DNA of 64,000 nucleotides from contig OY978527.1 of NCBI GenBank assembly GCA_963854835.1, positions 17,121,584 through 17,185,583 of the forward strand. The letters are read 5' to 3'. The notes beneath the pieces were generated by a model. That model did not search any database. It was not told where the DNA came from and saw only the letters and a program-made list of their open reading frames with translations. Positions 62,101 through 64,000 of this stretch are shown piece by piece. Each line of letters opens with the position of its first letter. The stretch's first letter is position 1. A program made the position numbers and the translations under genes. Source of the stretch: Megamerina dolium (Eukaryota > Arthropoda > Insecta > Diptera > Megamerinidae).

Positions 62101-63982
62101 CACAAGCCAACAATTATTACAGCTTTGGAAAGCAACGTCGAGCCCAACATTCATGATTTACGGCCTCAAATGCTCGAAAAGGTGGTTAAAAATATGTGCT
62201 CCAGAATTACTTTCTTCTGGTGGTCCAGTAATAATTAGTGTCATGAAACTATTCACACGGTTGGTCATTTGTGTACATAATTTTTGGAAGATGATATTGC
62301 GCAAAAGGTCCTCGTGAGGTCGAATGGCAAATGTGCCCATTCTTCAACATTTTCCATCACATTGGCTAATGGTATGGCGGCTATTGCCTGTCTGATGTTG
62401 GTCTCGAGCTCAACTAGTGTCCTTGGCTTGCTTATATAAACCTTTGATTTCAAGTAGCCCAACAGGAAAAAGTTCGGCGCTATCAAATCTGGCGAATGTG
62501 AAGGTTAGTCAAAATCACCATTTTTGGAAATAAGACGACCAGGGAATAATTGTCTCAAAAAATTTATTGTGTCATGAGTTGTGGTTGGTGAGGCACAGTC
62601 TTGTTGAAACCAGAAGCGCTCCATAATATTTAGACTTACAATGGGCATAAAAATATCCGTTGTTGTGCTCCCACGGTCGTCTTCGAAAAAGAACGATATC
62701 TTTTGAAAAATTTGAGTTTTCGGCGGCGTAAAACCGACATTTTTGTTTGTTTGCCCTTCCGTTTAAACTCCTCATCACTCTTGATGATATTTTGCCAAAG
62801 TTTTCACAATTAAAAAGTCATTTTGAATCTGTAGTTGAATAATAACAGCGTATTCGGGTGGAATATACTGCTCCATTGCAAAGATTTCGATTGAAGTTTC
62901 ATATAAGTGCTCAATGACAGTTGCAAGTTGAAACCTGTCAAAGTTTTAGCGTTGTCTGATGGGTCCGCCTAATATGGTCAACACATCTTCAAGAAATTTA
63001 CTTCAATCTTCAAGTTGAAACATTTCATACATAAAAGGAATCATTGAAATAGGATATGAGAAAATCTACAAGAAGTACGTGAACTTAAAACTATCAGAAA
63101 CTTGTAAATTGATATTCACCGTTCGAAATTGACAGCTGGATTTATTTGTTCGCCAACGCTTTTCATGTTGAAAACTGTTAACAATTGTTGAAAGTTTTTT
63201 GTAAGCGAACACACCTAATATTTTGTAAAATGGATTCACAATAGACAATTTTCAGCAGTGTTGCCATAGCAAATTGCCCTAATCCTCTTTTATTTTGAGA
63301 ATTAACTCAAAGAGTTTATGCGGATTAGCTGCGGTTAATGCCCGAGTTAATTCGAATTAACTCGGTAATCCGGAATTAGGCTACCGTCTGTCTTGGCTAT
63401 AACGTTACATTGGATTATTCAACAAATTCATCTTAGCATCATATGCAATATAAAAGATTAGTTCCAGAAGAGCAATGATACGCGAGGTATATGGCCAGGG
63501 TTGGACAAAAAAAAATCCTAGTCATTACAGGGCATTGTCTCATCGGTATGAATGCCACTAGGTTAGGCTTTGTAGCATTTAACCACTGAGTATCTGGAAA
63601 CCATCTCGCACCTTTTATTCGAGTGTTGAGCCATAAATAGGTTTGGCTTCAATATTTATAACTAATAGGACAGTGAGTCGCTTAAACAGAAAACAATAAA
63701 ATTAATAATGACAATGATGAAATGAAATACTATATATTTTTTGTGTGAATTTTTAGTTGTATTTAAAAGTAAATATTAAATTATGCAATGAACGACTGGA
63801 CAAATCAGCAATTAAATGATGCAGATGTTGTTATGATATAATATGTAATTTACTTATTTATTTACTTTATTTTTTTTTCTTTCTCTCTCTCCGTCTAAAT
63901 TTCAGTGAGTATGTAAAAAGTGCAAAGCTTATATTTCCCTTTCAATGTCATAAGAAAAATGAGTTTATCAAAAAGGGTATTG
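59200..63982 (+). CDS. PWWP-domain protein, first two coding exons (partial)
   Basis: Exon 59200-59366 begins at ATG and encodes a PWWP domain start: DGDIVWVKLGNNWWPAEV, in which NNWWPAEV takes the place of the PWWP signature, then PYCVVKFFQEDA. A GTAAGT donor at 59367 and a TTTCAG acceptor at 63905 join it, splitting a tyrosine codon, to exon 63906-63982 (EYVKSAKLIFPFQCHKKNEF), which completes the fold. A further GTAAGT donor at 63983 shows the gene continues beyond the window. PWWP domains bind methylated histone H3 tails and DNA, so a nuclear chromatin role is likely. A UTR exon probably starts at 59023. The 4.5-kb first coding intron is full of mobile elements. The orthologue cannot be named from 82 residues. 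Confidence 0.9.
59529..59601 (+). repeat. 31-bp tandem repeat, 2.3 units
   Basis: AACCGCTGTATCATATTAAG plus CTAAATGTATC starts at 59529 and 59560, identical, with a partial third unit at 59591. Confidence 0.95.
59655..60618 (-). mobile_element. piggyBac-like element, internally deleted, 964 bp
   Basis: TTAA (59651-59654 and 60619-60622) flanks inverted ends CCCTTGCCATGTAACG and CCCTTAACGTGTAACG. A sub-terminal motif GTCGGGTCACTTGTG occurs at 59699, 60409 and, inverted, at ~60588. The reverse strand at 60298-60184 encodes the C-terminal cysteine-rich domain: CHFC, then FLCCAKCRYPACEDH, then CLECA, with the CX2C spacing and His typical of piggyBac transposases, ending in TAA. The rest of the transposase is deleted. 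Confidence 0.88.
60625..61330. other. Intron sequence, no element recognised
   Basis: A 62-codon frame at 60813 lacks recognisable content. A weak CATTCTGTTCAGTGGAATTT stretch may be transposon debris. Confidence 0.4.
61333..61549 (-). mobile_element. SINE fragment, copy 10
   Basis: The reverse strand has the SINE body from near the B-box to AAGTAGTTCCCTTCCAATA. The tRNA head stops at the TAA where MITE copy E begins. Confidence 0.75.
61550..61910 (-). mobile_element. TAGCC-family MITE, copy E, internally deleted (361 bp)
   Basis: Reverse orientation, both ends present in shortened form (TAGCCTAGGCAGACGACAGC; TAGCCCTGACAGACGGCAGC inverted), TAA on both sides (61547-61549, 61911-61913). About 160 bp of one side are missing. 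Confidence 0.88.
61920..62238 (+). pseudogene. DD41D mariner C-terminal relic, plus strand
   Basis: The frame reads NVRETIRFLKQ, WSPRSCNLTPSDKFMWGYLRAFFY and PNIHDLRPQMLEKVVKNM: the end of a DD41D transposase, with the third D in PSD. The second D and everything before it are missing. Confidence 0.75.
62245..62960 (-). pseudogene. DD41D-type mariner relic, minus strand
   Basis: The reverse strand shows NGRANKQKCRFYAAEN (after the first D), FQQDCASPTTTHDTINFL (second D), HSPDLIAPNFFLLGYLKSKVY (third D position is N) and TLVELETNIRQAIA, spread over two or more frames with a stop in the DD41 spacer. It faces the plus-strand relic end to end. Inactive. Confidence 0.75.
63053..63399 (-). mobile_element. 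TAGCC-family MITE, copy F (one end lost)
   Basis: Reverse orientation. The terminal repeat reads TAGCCAAGACAGACGGTAGC on the minus strand from 63399, followed by TAA (63400-63402). It runs colinearly to GATATGAG at 63053, where the other third is missing. Confidence 0.88.
63403..63905 (+). other. 3' part of the PWWP-gene intron
   Basis: AT-rich, no element recognised. It ends in a C/T-rich tract and TTTCAG acceptor. Confidence 0.6.
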
Positions 63983-64000
63983 GTAAGTTGTGGAATATAC

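Overview
The window looks like AT-rich euchromatin of a higher fly (Diptera, Brachycera). The evidence is 60-75 nt introns, recognisable dipteran orthologues, homopolymer-rich non-coding DNA, and a dense load of Tc1/mariner, PIF/Harbinger-type, piggyBac-type, Ty3 and Copia relics plus a tRNA-derived SINE. A tephritid-like fly is possible, because DD41D mariner elements are known from tephritids, but this is inference. I see no bacterial genes, rRNA, functional tRNA or CRISPR.

Four host loci can be supported. (1) A three-exon UTP15 gene (small-subunit processome WD40 protein) on the minus strand at 2219-3939. (2) A two-exon small open reading frame at 13404-13592 encoding a 41-residue membrane peptide. 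(3) A PFKFB/Pfrx gene (6-phosphofructo-2-kinase/fructose-2,6-bisphosphatase) whose 784-codon reading frame, 43901-46255, has no intron; a splice acceptor just upstream and candidate 5' exons at 17.7-18.9 kb and 20.95-21.38 kb suggest a long 5' intron. (4) The first two coding exons of a PWWP-domain gene (59200-59366 and 63906-63982), which runs off the right edge. A possible signal-anchor exon at 4219-4431 lies divergent to UTP15.

Mobile DNA fills much of the rest. Left (0-17 kb): a long inverted repeat, a damaged Ty3/gypsy element whose Gag starts with a SAP motif, two nested inverted-repeat elements, a Copia relic and a TTAA-flanked element. Middle (17-43 kb): mostly intron-like AT-rich DNA with mariner relics, a solo LTR of the same family as the Ty3 element, SINE copies, tandem repeats and one complete 526-bp MITE. 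Right (46-64 kb): a second TTAA-flanked element, a Tc1 relic, a 1.55-kb repeat-array element, SINE copies, a Harbinger transposase relic, more MITE copies, and, inside the PWWP-gene intron, a piggyBac-like element that keeps its C-terminal cysteine-rich domain and two mariner relics facing each other.

The host genes do not form a pathway together. The most notable points are the small membrane-peptide gene, the SAP-Gag retroelement, the six-copy MITE family with TAA/TTA target duplications and a nearby Harbinger relic, the TTAA-flanked elements, and the intron-free Pfrx coding region.
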